NCBI RefSeq assembly: GCF_030649675.1
Contig: NZ_JAUTDR010000026.1
Span: 1 to 57,623 of the forward strand
Direction: 5' to 3'
Length of the DNA: 57,623 bases
DNA from: Haliea sp. E1-2-M8
GTDB taxonomy: Bacteria; Pseudomonadota; Gammaproteobacteria; Pseudomonadales; Halieaceae
A model generated the notes under the pieces. The model saw only the letters and a program-made list of their open reading frames with translations. It was not told the DNA's origin and searched no databases. Within the stretch, counting starts at the first letter, position 1, and each line of letters opens with the position of its first letter. Positions 44,670 to 54,689 of this stretch are shown one piece after another. A program made the translations under genes and the position numbers.

Positions 44670-47585
44670 TCACTTAGCCGGTTCTTTTTGGGTCAGGTAG
44701 CCTTTTTCGAGCAGTGGAGTCAGCTCATCGGCAGGTAGTGGCCTACTGACGTAATAGCCCTGTATGAAATCGCAGGACTGTGCTCGCAAAAATTCCAGTT
44801 GTTCCCTCGTTTCAACCCCTTCGGCAATAACTTTTTGCTTGAGATTGTGGGCCAAGGAGATGATGGTTTTTGCGATAACTACATCGTCGACATTGTCAGG
44901 CAGGTTCATTACAAAGGAACGGTCGACTTTGAGGTTGGCAATCGGCAGATTTTTTAAATACGAAAGACTCGAATAGCCAGTTCCGAAATCGTCGATCGAA
45001 AAGACGATGCCCAGGTTGCCGAGCTTGTGCATAATGGCAATCATTTCATCGATGTTCTCCATTAAATGACTCTCGGTGATTTCAAGCGCCAGGCGTGAGG
45101 GATCCATTCCTGTGCGATCAAGAACGCCTGTAATCATGTCAAAAAAGTCACTCTGCAGGAACTGCCGGGTGGAGACATTCACAGAAAGCCGAAGCTCGGG
45201 TGCAGTCACTTTCCATTTGCTCGCAACCTGGTGACAGGCCTCTTCCATCACCCATGCGCCGATGTCAACGATGAGAGAGGTCTCTTCGGCAATTGGAATG
45301 AACGAGAAAGGAGGTACCAGCCCGCGTTCGGGGCTGCTCCAGCGAATCAAAGTTTCTACACCGAGTATCTGACAGGTATACGCATCGATGATCGGCTGAT
45401 AATGCAACACGAACTCATTTCGGTCCAATGCGCGTTGCAGATCATTTTCCAAGGTCAAACGTTCGTGCGCCTTGGAAGTCATTTCGGAGGAGTAGAACTG
45501 ATAGTCGCTGCCATCATTCATTTTCGCTCGATTCATTGCTGCGTAGGCATTCTGCATAATTATGTCGGCTGCCGCCCCGTCGGAAGGGAACACCGAGACG
45601 CCAAGGCTCGCCTTTATAAAGAGCTCATTGCCGGCAATGGTAATGGGCTGGTCGAAGCAGTTTAATAGCATGCTGACGATTTGACTGGCGCTGACTTGGT
45701 GCTCCAGAGCGGGGCACAATAGACCAAATTCGTCACTGGCGAGTCGCGCGACTGTATCCTTGTCGCGGGTAACGCTGCTTAGTCGCTCCCCGATGGCCTT
45801 CAGGAGTGCGTCACCGGCGGCATGGCCGAGACTATCGTTAACATTTTTAAACCGGTCTAAATCAAGAACCAGAACCGCGCCAAAATCGTCGGATTGGCGC
45901 GCGTCTAGAACAGCCTGGTTGAGGCGATCGACGAACAATGTGCGATTGGGCAAACCGGTCACGCCGTCATAATAAGCCTGGTAGTTCAGGCGCCGATCCT
46001 TGTCCTGGAAATCGAGCGCAAAGCTGATGTCGCCGGCAATTTCCCTCAACAGATTCATCTCCTTTTCGTCGTCAAAGGCGTCGGGTTCCATCGAATATAG
46101 TGTGCAGACAGCCTCAAGTGACTCCCCACGAAACAGGGGAAGAATGGCGGTTGACTGGTATTCATCACGCCACGGAGTGGTGATTTTGTTTCGACCCGCG
46201 ATGTTGTTGAGGATGAAGACCTCGCCTCTTTGCAGTTGTTGTTCGGCAGACAAGGGATGTTCTGCCGCTTTCACCGCTTCCTCGATTTCCTCATAACTTG
46301 GACCCGAGCCTGTTGCATGGGCGGAGGCCTTGACGCTGCCCTCCCCGTTACTGTCAACGGTGCCTATCCAGGCAAAGGCGAACGCCCCCGCGTCGATAGC
46401 TATGCGACAGACTTCATCGAAGAGCTCGCTCTGCGTACGGGTTCGTACGATGGCCAGGTTGATTCCGCTAAGTACGCTGTAAAGCCGGTTGAGGCGCTTT
46501 ACCTGCAAGGTCCTTTCTTCAACGAGGCGCTCCAAGTTTTCGTGCAGCTCGGCGCGCTCCAGAGCGACAGCGAGTTGATTGCCCACACCCGAAAACAATT
46601 GCAGCTGAGCCTCGTCAAAACCATACTCGTCCGGCGAGAGAAAATTCACTACGCCCATCTTGCGACCACTGGCCAAGGTTAAGGGCACCGTCGCGTGACA
46701 GGTCGCTTCAGCCGTAAAGAGCAGTGCTCTCAGGCATTCGCAGTTGGAGATATTGACCGGGAAACTAATGTCGCCACTCATCAATCCAGCCAGGCAGTGG
46801 CAGCTGCCACTTCCAAATTGGTCGCCGATCTCAAATGAAAGGTTGCGCACTGCCTGAATACTAAAGAGATCCGTGTTTCCCTGTACCGGAAGAGTAATCC
46901 AGGCCCCGGCGACGTCGGGTAATTCCATCACGCGATCGATGACTCTATCCAGTACGTCCCGGGCGGTCACCGCCCTGTTGATGTCATCGGCAATTTGGTA
47001 AAGGCTGTCCAGCACTTCGTTGGATTTGGCCAGTTCGCGCTCGCGCCGGGACAGCTCCTGATTTAGGTCCACCGCCTGCTCATAGGTCGAAATTAGGAGG
47101 TCGAGTATCTGCTGGCGGTCGGAATTGATGAAGAAGCGCTTGCCACGAAGGTCGATTTCCAGACCCAGTTGCGTCTTCTGGTGCAGGCGCAATTCACGGT
47201 TCATTAGCAAATAGTCGATGCGCGTGATCAGATAGCGCTCATCGATGGGTTTGCGAATAAAGTTGTCAGCACCGCACTCGAGGCCGTGGAGCACGTCATT
47301 TGGGTCGGAAAGGGTTGTAACCAGGATCAGAGGGATGTGCTTGAGACCATCGTCTGCCTTGATAATGCTAGAGAGACGGTAGCCATCCATCTTGGGCATC
47401 ACAACATCGCTGATTATAAGCCCAGGCTCTTGCTCCTGAATCATGACCAAGGCCTGCTCGCCATTTTGCGCGACACGCGTCTCATGGCCATGACTTTGCA
47501 GAGTGGCAGTGAGTTGTTCAGCTTGCGTGATGCTGTCTTCAACGACCAAAATCTGCGTTTTCTTCTGTTGATACCGCTCAGTCAT
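44670..47585 (-). CDS. REC-GAF-GAF-GGDEF(ASDEF)-EAL output protein
   Basis: About 971 aa, last gene of the chemosensory operon, so the probable output. The receiver (10-125) has phospho-acceptor D60 in LIISDVVMPKMDG and K112. A first GAF-like domain (195-345) carries a cysteine cluster: C262, C264, C282, C284 and C296. A second GAF spans 365-530. The GGDEF domain has ASDEF at 616-620, so cyclase activity is unlikely. The EAL domain (710-960) keeps ETLIRW, LEITES, DDFGTGYSSL, KVDRSF and AEGVET, so c-di-GMP hydrolysis is likely. I choose the ATG at 47585, which overlaps the cheB stop. In classical Wsp this place is taken by the cyclase WspR. Confidence 0.9.
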   Translation of the reverse strand: MTERYQQKKTQILVVEDSITQAEQLTATLQSHGHETRVAQNGEQALVMIQEQEPGLIISDVVMPKMDGYRLSSIIKADDGLKHIPLILVTTLSDPNDVLHGLECGADNFIRKPIDERYLITRIDYLLMNRELRLHQKTQLGLEIDLRGKRFFINSDRQQILDLLISTYEQAVDLNQELSRRERELAKSNEVLDSLYQIADDINRAVTARDVLDRVIDRVMELPDVAGAWITLPVQGNTDLFSIQAVRNLSFEIGDQFGSGSCHCLAGLMSGDISFPVNISNCECLRALLFTAEATCHATVPLTLASGRKMGVVNFLSPDEYGFDEAQLQLFSGVGNQLAVALERAELHENLERLVEERTLQVKRLNRLYSVLSGINLAIVRTRTQSELFDEVCRIAIDAGAFAFAWIGTVDSNGEGSVKASAHATGSGPSYEEIEEAVKAAEHPLSAEQQLQRGEVFILNNIAGRNKITTPWRDEYQSTAILPLFRGESLEAVCTLYSMEPDAFDDEKEMNLLREIAGDISFALDFQDKDRRLNYQAYYDGVTGLPNRTLFVDRLNQAVLDARQSDDFGAVLVLDLDRFKNVNDSLGHAAGDALLKAIGERLSSVTRDKDTVARLASDEFGLLCPALEHQVSASQIVSMLLNCFDQPITIAGNELFIKASLGVSVFPSDGAAADIIMQNAYAAMNRAKMNDGSDYQFYSSEMTSKAHERLTLENDLQRALDRNEFVLHYQPIIDAYTCQILGVETLIRWSSPERGLVPPFSFIPIAEETSLIVDIGAWVMEEACHQVASKWKVTAPELRLSVNVSTRQFLQSDFFDMITGVLDRTGMDPSRLALEITESHLMENIDEMIAIMHKLGNLGIVFSIDDFGTGYSSLSYLKNLPIANLKVDRSFVMNLPDNVDDVVIAKTIISLAHNLKQKVIAEGVETREQLEFLRAQSCDFIQGYYVSRPLPADELTPLLEKGYLTQKEPAK

Positions 47586-48639
47586 GATTGAGCCCCTCGC
47601 GCTGAGCCACCGATCGCTTGGTAAGCGCCAAGGCGATTGCTTGTGGTGTGAGTATATGCGCAGCGGCGCCCAACTTGATGGCCTCCCCCGGCATGCCGTG
47701 GACAACGGAGCTTGCCTTGTCCTGAGCGAATGTCATGGCGCCCCTGTCTCTCAACAGTAGTAGTTCGGCGGCGCCATCGCGTCCCATTCCGGTGAGGAGG
47801 ACCGCGGCGGCCTCGGGCCCATACAGCTGCGCCACTGAACGGAACAAGCTAGTGACCGACGGTTGTACACCGTGCTCCGGGGAGCCCGGCACCAGTGCAA
47901 TTCTGTTGCCGCGAGCTGCCTCCATGTGAACGCCGTCCGGCGCCATGTAAACATGGCCGGGAGACATGCGTTCGTGGTGAGTGGCTATATGCACTGGCAA
48001 CGCGGAGGAGGGTGCCAGCCAGTCGACGAATCCGCGTATGAAACCAGCCGCCATGTGCTGGACCACCATAACGGGGGCCGCAAAATCCTTGGGTAGGCCT
48101 GCGAGGATTGCCGCGAGGGCAAGTGGTCCACCCGTTGAGGCACCGATGGCGACCATGTTCAGTTGACCGGGTGAATGGGACACCGGGTTGTGGGGAGGGC
48201 GTACCTGCTCCAGGTGTTTTTTCGGCCAACGACGTACGACCCTGACCTCCGACATCACCCGTACGGTTTGCAGGAACTCCTTTGCCGCCGAGTTCTGGCC
48301 TGGCCCAGATTCTCTGGGGGGGCGCGGCATGACCGCCAGGGCGCCCGCAGCCACCGCATCGAAGGTGGAAGCGACTTCACCGGGACTGCCGCGAGCAGTG
48401 AGAATGATGATGGGCAAGGGGCAGAGCTGCATGATTTGTTGGGTCGCGTCCAGAGCATCCAGCATCGGCGGCTGGTGACACACGACCGCGATAGTGGGAC
48501 GCAAACGGCGGATCAGTTCTACAGCTTCGTCGCAGGACTGCGCCGTGGACACCACTTGCATGTCATGGCGATTCAAGAACAGCTTGGCAATTGCCTCCTG
48601 CGGCCCCTGGGCGCAGTCAATGACCACGACTTTGATCAC
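47578..48639 (-). CDS. CheB/WspF-type methylesterase with degenerate receiver
   Basis: 353 aa. The C-terminal methylesterase domain has the full catalytic triad: S168 in IGASTGGPLAL, H195 in VQHMAAGF, D288 in TGMGRDGA. The N-terminal receiver has lost its key residues: the phospho-acceptor position is C54 (VVCHQPPMLDALD), the acidic pair is reduced to D8-C9, and the switch lysine is R106. It would remove methyl groups from the MCP without control by CheA phosphorylation, or with another type of control. The order after cheA and before the output gene matches wspE-F-R. Confidence 0.9.
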   Translation of the reverse strand: MIKVVVIDCAQGPQEAIAKLFLNRHDMQVVSTAQSCDEAVELIRRLRPTIAVVCHQPPMLDALDATQQIMQLCPLPIIILTARGSPGEVASTFDAVAAGALAVMPRPPRESGPGQNSAAKEFLQTVRVMSEVRVVRRWPKKHLEQVRPPHNPVSHSPGQLNMVAIGASTGGPLALAAILAGLPKDFAAPVMVVQHMAAGFIRGFVDWLAPSSALPVHIATHHERMSPGHVYMAPDGVHMEAARGNRIALVPGSPEHGVQPSVTSLFRSVAQLYGPEAAAVLLTGMGRDGAAELLLLRDRGAMTFAQDKASSVVHGMPGEAIKLGAAAHILTPQAIALALTKRSVAQREGLNHD

Positions 48640-48649
48640 GAGCTTATCC

Positions 48650-51007
48650 TCATATTATGCGCTGGATGACTTCAAGCAGGTTGCTCTGATCGAAGCTGCT
48701 TTTCACGATATAGGCATTCGCACCTGCGTCCACTCCGCGCTCATGATCTTCGCGGGAATCGAGTGTGGTAACCAGAATCACCGGTATATGAGATAGCTCG
48801 TCGTTGGCGCGGAGCTTTGCCGTCAGGTCAAAACCATTCATACGCGGCATGTCCACGTCGGAAACCATTAGATCGAAGGAATGCCGTTTCAAGGTCGCGT
48901 AAGCATCTATGCCATCCACGGCGGTAACAACGTGGAAGCCAGCGGCCTCGAGTATATTCTTCATCAGGGCACGTGAAGTGATGGAATCTTCCACAACGAG
49001 AATCGATCGTTGGACGTGATCAGCCGCCACGGCTGAAGCCGGAGGTGTCGTTGACAATGGCTGGCGGCTGGCGGCTTCCAGCAGGTCCGGCACGTTGAGC
49101 ACGGGAACTACCTCCCCGTTGCCCAGGATACTGGCGCCTGTCACGTTGGTCACCCGGCGCAGTTGGGGCCCAAGTGCCTTCACCAACACCTCCTGCTCGC
49201 CGATAACCGTATCGACTCGAAAAGCAACACGATGGATGCCTCGCCCGAGAACGATAACCAAAGCTGATTCGGTATCATTCCGGGGCTGGCGCGCTAACTT
49301 GAGAGTGTCGTGCAGCCAGACCAGCGCCAGCGCCTGGCCGTCAATGCCAATCGTATCGCTGTTGTTGATGCTGCAGTGGATGCTGTCCGAAGACACACGT
49401 AGTACGCGGTCAACGTTAGCTGAGGGAATGATGAACGTTTTGTCTGCTGCCTGTACCAGGGTGCCGCGAAACGTGGCCAGGCTAATGGGCACGAGGATGT
49501 CGAAACGGGTCCCGACCTTGACCGTCGATGACACGCCGATAGAGCCGCCCAACTGCTCGATTTTGTCTCGCACAATGGCCATACCCAAACCGCGACCGGA
49601 CAGATCGGTAATGAGCGGGCTGGTGGAGAGACCGGATTTGAAAATCAGATCGAGGGCCTCAGCATCGCTGATGCTATCCGCTTCGTTCGCCGGGAGCGTG
49701 CCGGACTCGATGGCAACCGCCTTCAGGCGCTGAATGTCGATACCGGCACCATCATCGGTAATGGTGATGGCAATTTTACCGCTTTCTTTTTGCACCACCG
49801 AAATGCCGACAGCGCCCTGTGGAGGCTTGTGGCTTTGCCGCCTTTGCGCCGGTTTCTCAATGCCGTGGTCGATGCAGTTACGCATCAGATGAATCAGCGG
49901 ATCCTTGATCTCGTCGAGTAGCCGGCGATCCACTTCGATATCGCTGCCTTGCACGCTGAGTTCCACGTCCTTGCCCTGTTCCCGCGCCAAAGCGCGAGCT
50001 TGCCGCCCAAATAGATCAAGCAAGGTGTTGCAGGGCAGCAACTGCATATCTCTTACACGCTGCTGGAGATCGTCAGTCATGGACCCCAAGCTGCGGCAGT
50101 CACTGTCGGTGGACCGGCTAATGGTCGCCAACTGGTCTTCCAGTGCGTCCACCTGAAGCTGTTCATCCGTGAAGTAGGCCAGCAGCTTGCGGAGTTGGTC
50201 GGATGCCTGCGACGAGGAGGACAGCTCCCGTTCCAGGGGGCGCAACAGGTTCTGCATCTCCTTTGAACGTTTACGCCAGATGATGAGTTCGCCGACGGTG
50301 CGTCGAACTTCGGCGGCTCGTTGCGCTGCCGCCAGTCTCGATCCGAGCATCTCTTCAGACAGACGCATCACCGCATCTAGCTTCTTGGTCGATACACGGA
50401 CAGTTGCGGTAGCCGCTGACTGGGTGGAAGCCGGTGCGGCGTTAGCGTTGTCCGCTACTGCCTGGCTTACCCTGGTGCTGGAATTCGACGGTGTGACCGC
50501 GACTGACGTCCCACGGTCGCCACTTCGCGCCGTTTTACTTGTCGCAGGCGGCCCAGGGGAATCTGTTTCGCCGCGCTTGCCGCTACCGCGACCAGTGCGC
50601 ATCAATGATCGGTCCAACTGGCGAACTAAAGCCACCACTTCCGGCTGCTTCTCCCGGGCCTCATCCACACCAACATTAGCCAAGTCTTCGATCAGACTGA
50701 CGGCACGGTGCAGTAGGTCAACCAGTGACGTTGAAAGCGTTAACTGTCGACCTCTCACTGCCGCAAAGATGCTTTCCAGCGGCTGACAAATGGATTCAAT
50801 CTGGGTGAATTCTACCGCCCGGGCGGCGCCTTTGAGACTATGTGCCTGCCGGAAAATCGCTTCCACGACTTCCTGCTGCTCTGGTCCACTCGCCGGCAGT
50901 TTTTCCACTGCCAGGAGTCCGCTCGACATAGCTCGGACATGTTCGTCAGCTTCAATACGAAACATTGCTAAAAGGCGCGCCAATAGCTCGTTGTTTTTGT
51001 CGGCCAT
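48650..51007 (-). CDS. Hybrid chemosensory kinase CheA-REC (WspE type)
   Basis: 785 aa. The Hpt domain has the phosphorylated histidine in AHSLKGAARAVEF near residue 55. A Ser/Thr/Ala-rich linker, then the dimerisation region at about 205-330. The ATPase domain has N-box HLMRNCIDHGIEKP, G1 DDGAGIDI and G2 GRGLGMAIV. A CheW-like domain covers about 520-650. A C-terminal receiver has D in MVSDVDMPRMNGFDL. Phosphate can go to the output receiver downstream or to its own receiver. It lies 39 bases after the MCP gene and 10 bases before cheB. Confidence 0.93.
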   Translation of the reverse strand: MADKNNELLARLLAMFRIEADEHVRAMSSGLLAVEKLPASGPEQQEVVEAIFRQAHSLKGAARAVEFTQIESICQPLESIFAAVRGRQLTLSTSLVDLLHRAVSLIEDLANVGVDEAREKQPEVVALVRQLDRSLMRTGRGSGKRGETDSPGPPATSKTARSGDRGTSVAVTPSNSSTRVSQAVADNANAAPASTQSAATATVRVSTKKLDAVMRLSEEMLGSRLAAAQRAAEVRRTVGELIIWRKRSKEMQNLLRPLERELSSSSQASDQLRKLLAYFTDEQLQVDALEDQLATISRSTDSDCRSLGSMTDDLQQRVRDMQLLPCNTLLDLFGRQARALAREQGKDVELSVQGSDIEVDRRLLDEIKDPLIHLMRNCIDHGIEKPAQRRQSHKPPQGAVGISVVQKESGKIAITITDDGAGIDIQRLKAVAIESGTLPANEADSISDAEALDLIFKSGLSTSPLITDLSGRGLGMAIVRDKIEQLGGSIGVSSTVKVGTRFDILVPISLATFRGTLVQAADKTFIIPSANVDRVLRVSSDSIHCSINNSDTIGIDGQALALVWLHDTLKLARQPRNDTESALVIVLGRGIHRVAFRVDTVIGEQEVLVKALGPQLRRVTNVTGASILGNGEVVPVLNVPDLLEAASRQPLSTTPPASAVAADHVQRSILVVEDSITSRALMKNILEAAGFHVVTAVDGIDAYATLKRHSFDLMVSDVDMPRMNGFDLTAKLRANDELSHIPVILVTTLDSREDHERGVDAGANAYIVKSSFDQSNLLEVIQRII

Positions 51008-51046
51008 GGTTTCGGTAGGTCCCGGTTATTTTTGTGGTCCGCTCAT

Positions 51047-52507
51047 TCAGTCCGTGCCTGCGCCGCCAACCATCGATATGAGTTTACGCCCCAGATCGTG
51101 AAGGCCTTCTGCTGCGTCTTCTGCCTGCTTCGCCCCAGCTGCGTTCTGTGAGCTGGCTTGCTTGATGTTTTCCATGGCTATGGCCACTTGGTCCATACCC
51201 ACCATTTGCTGATGGCTTGAGGCGGCAATTTGAGTAGCCGCGTCCGAGGCCTCGGTTACACTTTCCGCAAGCAGCCGAATCACTTCTCCTGCATCGGTGG
51301 ACTGTTTTACACCGGCGTCTACGGCCTTTTTGCCCTGTTCGGTGGCAAGCACGGCGCTGCCTGTGGCTTTCTGGATATCAGCCAGTATGGAACGCACTTG
51401 ACCGGTGGCTTGCTTGGACTGGTCTGCGAGGCTTTTCACTTCCTGGGCCACTACGGCGAAACCCTTCCCCTGCTCTCCGGCGCGGGTTGCTTCAATCGCA
51501 GCGTTTACTGCCAGCAGGTTCGATTGCTCGGCCAGGTTGCTTACCACCAGAATAATGTCTCCGATGGATTGACTCTGCTCGGACAATTGCACAATACTCT
51601 CGGCGATAGCTTCCATCTGCACCTGGATGTGGCGCATTCCCTCGATGGCGTCATCGACGGATTGCTGACCGGAATCGGAAGCTTCAGCAGCTTTCTGCGC
51701 ACTGTCCAGCACCTGCCGGGCCTTTTCGCTGGCCAGTTGGGCGGTTTGCTTGACTTCTTCAACTGTGGTCGTAGTTTCGCTGACGGCCGTGTTGGTTTCA
51801 GTGGCGCCCGCTGCCAGTTGTGTGGTCGTGGCGAGTATCTCCGCCGCCGATGATGACAGCAACCCAGAGCTTTCCTGCAACTGTCGAGTGATCCCCCGTC
51901 CGAGCAACACTGCAATGGCCAGCCCGGCGACAATAGCCACCCCAGACACAATGATCATGATCAGCGTCAGCAGGCTGGCTTCGCCCGCAAGATCAGCACG
52001 TGCGGATTCCACCCTTGCGGCTTGGTCCTTGCGAAACTGGTCCACGACTTCCACCAGGCGGTCGCTCGCGGGGGACACTTCCGCCGCAAGTTTGGTGTTG
52101 GCCGTTAACCTGCCTTCTCTTACCAGGCTTAGCCCCCGATCCTGTGTGGCCTCGAACTCCGCGTGCAACGCTTTGATCTTGTCGAGCAGGCCACGGCCCA
52201 CACCTGAAACTATCAATGGCTCGATGTTGTCCTGGGCGGTGCTGTATATTCGGCGGGCCTCCATTAAACGTTCAATGTAGCCAGCCCGATCACTTTCGTA
52301 GATCACGGCACCGCGGTAATCACTGACCTGCTCCCGCGCGGACCGGGCCATGGTGTTCGCCATGTCCACGATTTTGGCATTTCTATCCACCAGCTCATCG
52401 TAAGTTAGTTGGGTGCGCTGTAACGCGGAAATCGCAACCATGGTGACGACGACCAGCAGTGCAAGGACGAAACCGTAGCCCCACAACAATTTTTTGCTGA
52501 TAGTCAT
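51047..52507 (-). CDS. Methyl-accepting chemotaxis protein without HAMP domain
   Basis: About 486 aa. TM1 ([23 protein letters not shown]) and TM2 ([25 protein letters not shown]) flank a roughly 150-residue periplasmic four-helix-bundle-type sensor. After TM2 only about 20 residues separate the membrane from the signalling coiled coil, so a normal 50-residue HAMP is missing. The hairpin tip is canonical: [26 protein letters not shown]. The start at 52507 (TISKKLLWG) has AAGGG upstream. It is the only receptor in the operon, analogous to WspA. Confidence 0.9.
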   Translation of the reverse strand: MTISKKLLWGYGFVLALLVVVTMVAISALQRTQLTYDELVDRNAKIVDMANTMARSAREQVSDYRGAVIYESDRAGYIERLMEARRIYSTAQDNIEPLIVSGVGRGLLDKIKALHAEFEATQDRGLSLVREGRLTANTKLAAEVSPASDRLVEVVDQFRKDQAARVESARADLAGEASLLTLIMIIVSGVAIVAGLAIAVLLGRGITRQLQESSGLLSSSAAEILATTTQLAAGATETNTAVSETTTTVEEVKQTAQLASEKARQVLDSAQKAAEASDSGQQSVDDAIEGMRHIQVQMEAIAESIVQLSEQSQSIGDIILVVSNLAEQSNLLAVNAAIEATRAGEQGKGFAVVAQEVKSLADQSKQATGQVRSILADIQKATGSAVLATEQGKKAVDAGVKQSTDAGEVIRLLAESVTEASDAATQIAASSHQQMVGMDQVAIAMENIKQASSQNAAGAKQAEDAAEGLHDLGRKLISMVGGAGTD

Positions 52508-52602
52508 AGCCCTTCCCCTCAAACTGTGTTTATTTACGATAGTTTATTTCGTAGTTCATATTTTTAGCCCAGCTTCGTGTCCGGACTACAAAGCACTTCT
52601 GT

Positions 52603-53202
52603 TTACTTCACGATGATGCTTTCAGCGTTAAGTAGCACCTGGCCATCCAGAATTGCCAAGCCGGATGTGGTAATACCTCGAAAATAACTACCATCAATTC
52701 TGGTGGATCCCTGTCTTGATGCATCCAGCTCTGACATCGGCAGACGCCGAACGCCTTCGAATTCATCGGCCAGAACGCCGAACACCATGCTGTGGAGTTC
52801 CATTACGATGACCTTGTTGAGATGAGTTATACTTTTTTCCGGTAGACCCAAAACATGCTTGATATCCACCACCGAAACAATTTCGCCGCGAATATTCACC
52901 ACACCCATGACAAAAGGTGGAACGCCTGGCAGGGTAGTCAGGTTGTCCAGTTGATAGACTTCGCGCACATAGCAGGTCTCCACAGCGTAACGCTCATGGC
53001 CAAGCTGGAACTCAAGAATCTCCAGGGATTCGTCTGATTCACTGACCGTCGACTCCTGCGCAAGGACCTGGGCCCGCGCTTTCAGTATGCGATTTACTTC
53101 GGAGACCGGAACCTTGGTCTCGTGATCGATGTAAGCCAAGGCCGCATCGAGCCTTCGCCGTATCGACTGCCAGTCAAATTGAGAGCCGTGGGAACCCTTC
53201 AT
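52603..53202 (-). CDS. CheW-type coupling protein, long form
   Basis: 199 aa. An N-terminal extension of about 60 residues (FDWQSIRRRLDAALAYIDH) precedes the CheW SH3-like domain (ERYAVETCYVREVYQLDNLTTLPG, GVVNIRGEIVSVVDIKHVLGLP). It bridges receptor and kinase. The operon has two CheW proteins, as wsp has WspB and WspD; this longer one is the second in order. Its ATG overlaps the cheR stop by 4 bases. Confidence 0.92.
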   Translation of the reverse strand: MKGSHGSQFDWQSIRRRLDAALAYIDHETKVPVSEVNRILKARAQVLAQESTVSESDESLEILEFQLGHERYAVETCYVREVYQLDNLTTLPGVPPFVMGVVNIRGEIVSVVDIKHVLGLPEKSITHLNKVIVMELHSMVFGVLADEFEGVRRLPMSELDASRQGSTRIDGSYFRGITTSGLAILDGQVLLNAESIIVK

Positions 53203-54689
53203 CCATATTCCGCCGTATGTCGATCTTGATTCAGGCTTGCAGCCAAGGTGGCTGCTATATCGTCGAGCCGACCGACAGTGAGGCTATCGGATTCGGCTAA
53301 TGTTTCATCTGCCTCGTAGTCCTGCAGTAATCGTCGGACAGTTTCCAAATATCGTGCAGCATCTTTGCGGCGGCCTTCCACCAGCCGTAGGTTGGCCAGC
53401 GCGAAGTGGGCCAGAACAAATCGATGGTCAAGGTAAAGCGTCCGCTGCAGTGCCTGAACCGCCGCATCTATTCGGCCCCGCTCCTGATCAATTGTTGCCA
53501 GCAAGTAATAAAACGCCGGGTTAAGTTTTTCCGCGGCGATGGCTTGCTCACATAGCTGTGCGGCATTATCCAGATTGCCTTTGTCGGCCGCCGCGCGGGC
53601 CAGGCGCGCCAATTCGACGGCGCTCTCGCTGTTCCCGCCGATTCGTGTCGGCGTAATCCTGGCTTTGCTCGCTCTAGACCACGATACAGCGCTACTCTTT
53701 TGCTCGGGCCTTGCCGCTGGTCTTATTCGTGGCACGTTAACTGCTGCCGTTTTCATGTTCTTTATTTGCGTTGCCGCCTGCGGTGCTTGCTTCAGTGATA
53801 GAAGAGCTGGTTTCTTGGGGGCCACTGCTTCGCGCGGCTGGTAAAAGCTTGTGCCGACGTAATGCACCAGGGAATAATCCGGAAACAAGGTGGAAGAGGT
53901 TTCTGCCGGGCTCACCAATAAAAGGCCATTTTCCTGGAGGGCGGCCCGAAACCGGCTCACCACACGGCGAGCTTCTTCGGTCGAAAAGTACATCAATACA
54001 TTGCGGCAGACTATGACATCCAGCCGGTCGGTATCGGATTGAGCAGACGGATACGTACCCTCCGCGAGATTCAAGTATGCGAACTGGACTCGCTGGCGAA
54101 TCTTTGGGATTAATTCGTAGGTATTGTTTCGCCCTTTGGTAAAATAGAGATCCTTCACCCATTCCGGCGTTCCACGGAACGACCATTCGCCATAAACGGC
54201 TCGCTCTGCCTTCTGCAGAAAGAGCGGGTTGATATCCGTCGCTACTATGCTGATTTCCCAGTTTTCTTGCTGCGGCAGTAAGCGGTCGAGCAGAATGGCT
54301 ATCGAGTAGGCCTCTTCACCGGTACAGCAACCAGCACTCCAAATACGCAGCTGACGTTGGTCCAACTCGCGACGTTGCAGAAGTTCCGGCAGCACATGGG
54401 CAGCCAGGGCATCAAAACTGGCTTTGTGGCGGAAGAAGTAGGTTTCTCCGACGGTAAAGTGCCGGGCCAAGGTTCCCATGTTTGCTGGTGACGGCGGGGA
54501 ATCCAATAACAGCTGGATATAGGTGAGAGCGTCGGCCGCGCCGGCGTCCTTCGCTGCTGCTGCAATTCTTAGCTCGAAGTCCTGCCACCCACTTCCGGCA
54601 AAGTTCAGACCTATTTTCTTTGTGAGTAGGTCTTTCAGACACATCTGCAGGTATTCAGGAAGCATTTCGCTCTTCAGCATCCGTTGCAC
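53199..54689 (-). CDS. CheR-type methyltransferase with TPR tail (WspC type)
   Basis: 496 aa. The CheR N-terminal helical domain (1-75) precedes a SAM-dependent methyltransferase (about 100-275) with WSAGCCTGEEAYSIAILLD, VATDINPLFLQKAERAVYG and IVCRNVLMYF. After a Lys/Ala-rich linker a TPR region (about 350-475) shows three repeats (NAAQLCEQAIAAEKLNPAFYYLL, AVQALQRTLYLDHRFVLAHFAL). It methylates glutamates of the MCP. The frame overlaps the upstream cheW by 35 bases if ATG 54689 is used; the ATG at 54665 with AAGAG upstream is an alternative. Confidence 0.92.
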   Translation of the reverse strand: MQRMLKSEMLPEYLQMCLKDLLTKKIGLNFAGSGWQDFELRIAAAAKDAGAADALTYIQLLLDSPPSPANMGTLARHFTVGETYFFRHKASFDALAAHVLPELLQRRELDQRQLRIWSAGCCTGEEAYSIAILLDRLLPQQENWEISIVATDINPLFLQKAERAVYGEWSFRGTPEWVKDLYFTKGRNNTYELIPKIRQRVQFAYLNLAEGTYPSAQSDTDRLDVIVCRNVLMYFSTEEARRVVSRFRAALQENGLLLVSPAETSSTLFPDYSLVHYVGTSFYQPREAVAPKKPALLSLKQAPQAATQIKNMKTAAVNVPRIRPAARPEQKSSAVSWSRASKARITPTRIGGNSESAVELARLARAAADKGNLDNAAQLCEQAIAAEKLNPAFYYLLATIDQERGRIDAAVQALQRTLYLDHRFVLAHFALANLRLVEGRRKDAARYLETVRRLLQDYEADETLAESDSLTVGRLDDIAATLAASLNQDRHTAEYG

